Part shown: positions 62,999 to 64,000 of the stretch, piece after piece
Layout: the number at the start of each line of letters is the position of its first letter
Position numbering within the stretch: position 1 is the first letter of the stretch
Assembly (NCBI GenBank): GCA_963680875.1
Contig: OY804585.1
Span: 31,300,186 to 31,364,185 of the forward strand
Origin: Bathymodiolus brooksi
Lineage: Eukaryota; Mollusca; Bivalvia; Mytilida; Modiolidae
Direction of reading: 5' to 3'
DNA: 64,000 nt
The notes under the pieces: model-generated
The model's database searches: none
Told to the model about the DNA's origin: nothing
The model's input: only the letters and a program-made list of their open reading frames with translations
Program-made: the position numbers and the translations under genes

Positions 62999-64000
62999 AT
63001 GAACCCACGATCTACCAGACTCGAGGCGAGCACGCTAACCATTGTACCACCGATGAACCCACGATCTACCAGACTCGAGGCGAGCACCCCTAACCATTAC
63101 ACCACCAATGAACCCACCATATACCAGACTCGAGACGAGCATGCTAACCATTACACCACCGATGAACCCACGATCTACCAGACACGAGACGAGCACGCTA
63201 ACCATTACACCACCGATGAACCCACGATCTACCAGACTCGAGACGAGCACGCCTAACCATTACACCACCGGCTAACCCACGATCTACCAGACTCAAGGCG
63301 AGCACGCTAACAATTACACCACCGATGAACCCACGATCTACCAGACTCGAGGCGAGCACGCTAACCATTACACCACCGATGAACCCACGATCTACCAGAC
63401 TCGAGACGAGCACGCCTAACCATTACACCACCGATGAACCCACGATCTACCAGACTCAAGGCGAGCACGCTAACCATTACACCACCGATGAACCCACGAT
63501 CTACCAGACTCGAGGCGAGCACGCTAACCATTACACCACCGATGAACCGACGATCTACCAGACTCGAGACGAGCACGCTAACCATTACACCACCGATGAA
63601 CCCACGATCTACCAGACTCGAGACGAGTACGCCTAACCATTACACCACCGATGAACCCACGATCCACCAGACTCGAGACGAGTACGCCTAACCATTACAC
63701 CACCGATGAACCCACGATCTACCAGAGTCGAGACGAGCACGCCTAACCATTACACCACCGATGAACCCACGATTTACCAGACTCGAAACGAGCACGCCTA
63801 ACCATTACACCACCGATGAACCCACGATCTACCAGACTCGAGGCGAGCACGCTAACCATTACACCACCAATGAACCCACGATCTACCAGACTCGAGACGA
63901 GCACGCTAACCATTACACCACCGATGAACCCACGATCTACCAGACTCGAGGCGAGCACGCTAACCATTACACCACCGATGAACCCACGATCTACCAGACT
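62999..64000 (+). repeat. HOR-C block, right edge (partial)
   Basis: m1 (attgtacc) to m5, ggctaaccc, m7, ctcaagg, gaaccgacg, gatccaccag, agagtcg, gatttacc and aatgaaccc follow the same order as 21172 and 61309. The window ends in the middle of a monomer with no sign of the array ending. Confidence 0.78.

Larger units (their letters stand above)
1..64000. repeat. Satellite array, 54/55-bp monomer, fills the window
   Basis: The sequence is about 1,175 head-to-tail copies of one monomer in a single orientation. A typical copy runs gatgaacccacgatctacc, then agactcgagacgagcacgc, then ctaaccattacaccacc. Monomers are 54 bp when the junction reads cgctaac and 55 bp when it reads cgcctaac. The consensus 55-mer has 21 C, 18 A, 9 G and 7 T, so the plus strand is strongly A+C rich. 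Neighbouring monomers differ at a few fixed sites (gaggcg or gagacg, ctcgag or ctcaag, ctacc or ctatc), and these combinations recur in longer units. There is no stretch of unique sequence, so every base is accounted for by this array. Both ends are cut inside it. I do not recognise it as a named satellite family. Confidence 0.98.

Noticed and set aside
1..64000. Hundreds of open reading frames of 60-157 codons on both strands
   Set aside because: All are translations of the same 54-bp monomer in three overlapping frames. They start and stop at the same variant sites, end at each 55-bp monomer, and have no non-repetitive domain, signal peptide or flanking gene structure.
1..64000. CRISPR array
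   Set aside because: Spacing is regular, but there are no unique spacers. The whole unit repeats, and no cas-like gene is present.
1..64000. Repetitive structural protein gene (silk-, mucin- or antifreeze-like)
   Set aside because: The repeat would need to stay in frame. Frequent 55- and 53-bp copies shift it, and stops occur in every frame within a few monomers.
1..64000. Functional tRNA gene array on the minus strand
   Set aside because: The A box is intact, but the acceptor stem and 3' T-arm are missing, the anticodon stem pairs poorly and box B lacks a conserved A. Only a tRNA-like origin is proposed.
1..64000. CENP-B box
   Set aside because: I looked for the TTCG...CGGG core pattern on both strands of the monomer and its main variants and did not find it.
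1..64000. Telomeric or subtelomeric simple repeat
   Set aside because: The unit is 54-55 bp with complex sequence. No TTAGGG-, TTAGG- or TTTAGGG-like tract is present.
1..64000. Phage, plasmid or bacterial origin region with iterons
   Set aside because: Iteron arrays are short and lie next to a replication gene. A hierarchical array of over 1,000 copies with no genes is a eukaryotic satellite pattern.

Overview
The whole 64-kb window is one uninterrupted satellite DNA array. About 1,175 head-to-tail copies of a 54- or 55-bp monomer fill it from the first base to the last, all in one orientation. I see no unique sequence, no inversion, no transposon, no complete RNA gene and no credible protein-coding gene. 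The array runs past both edges, so its true size is unknown. The structure points to a eukaryotic chromosome, in a pericentromeric, centromeric or other heterochromatic block. The species cannot be read from the sequence. The monomer is about 54% GC and keeps five CpG sites, more than its base composition predicts, which fits a genome or region with little CpG methylation decay, for example an invertebrate. That last step is inference.

The most interesting observation is on the minus strand. Each monomer reads like the internal body of a tRNA or the head of a tRNA-derived SINE. It has a perfect match to the RNA polymerase III box A consensus, a D-arm that can still pair, a U33-like position, and a partly decayed box B 33 nt downstream, which is normal tRNA spacing. 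One monomer is almost exactly one box A to box B unit: box B of one copy ends 1 nt before box A of the next. I therefore propose that the satellite arose by tandem amplification of a tRNA or SINE promoter body.

The layout is hierarchical. Level 1 is the monomer, 54 or 55 bp depending on one C (cgctaac or cgcctaac), with rarer 53-bp copies. Level 2 is higher-order repeats (HORs). The clearest, HOR-A, has 21 distinguishable monomers and is exactly 1,144 bp long; I call them m1 to m21, starting at 9896. HOR-B is a 15- to 18-monomer relative containing a 53-bp monomer. HOR-C is a longer, more variable set marked by gatttacc, ccggtgaac and agacttgagg monomers. Level 3 is kilobase duplications: about 7.68 kb (5.47-13.15 and 13.15-20.72 kb), 2,833 bp (31.9-34.7 and 34.7-37.5 kb) and 3,975 bp (47.0-51.0 and 51.0-55.0 kb).

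By region: 1-0.9 kb is HOR-C; 0.9-7.2 kb is irregular HOR-A/B; 7.2-21.2 kb is the regular HOR-A domain with inserted HOR-B blocks; 21.2-31.9 kb mixes A, B and C; 31.9-40.7 kb is mainly HOR-C; 40.7-64 kb alternates B and C blocks. No genes work together here. The region is best read as a record of unequal crossing-over and homogenisation. Block boundaries are placed at recurrences of monomer m1; the exact phase is a convention.
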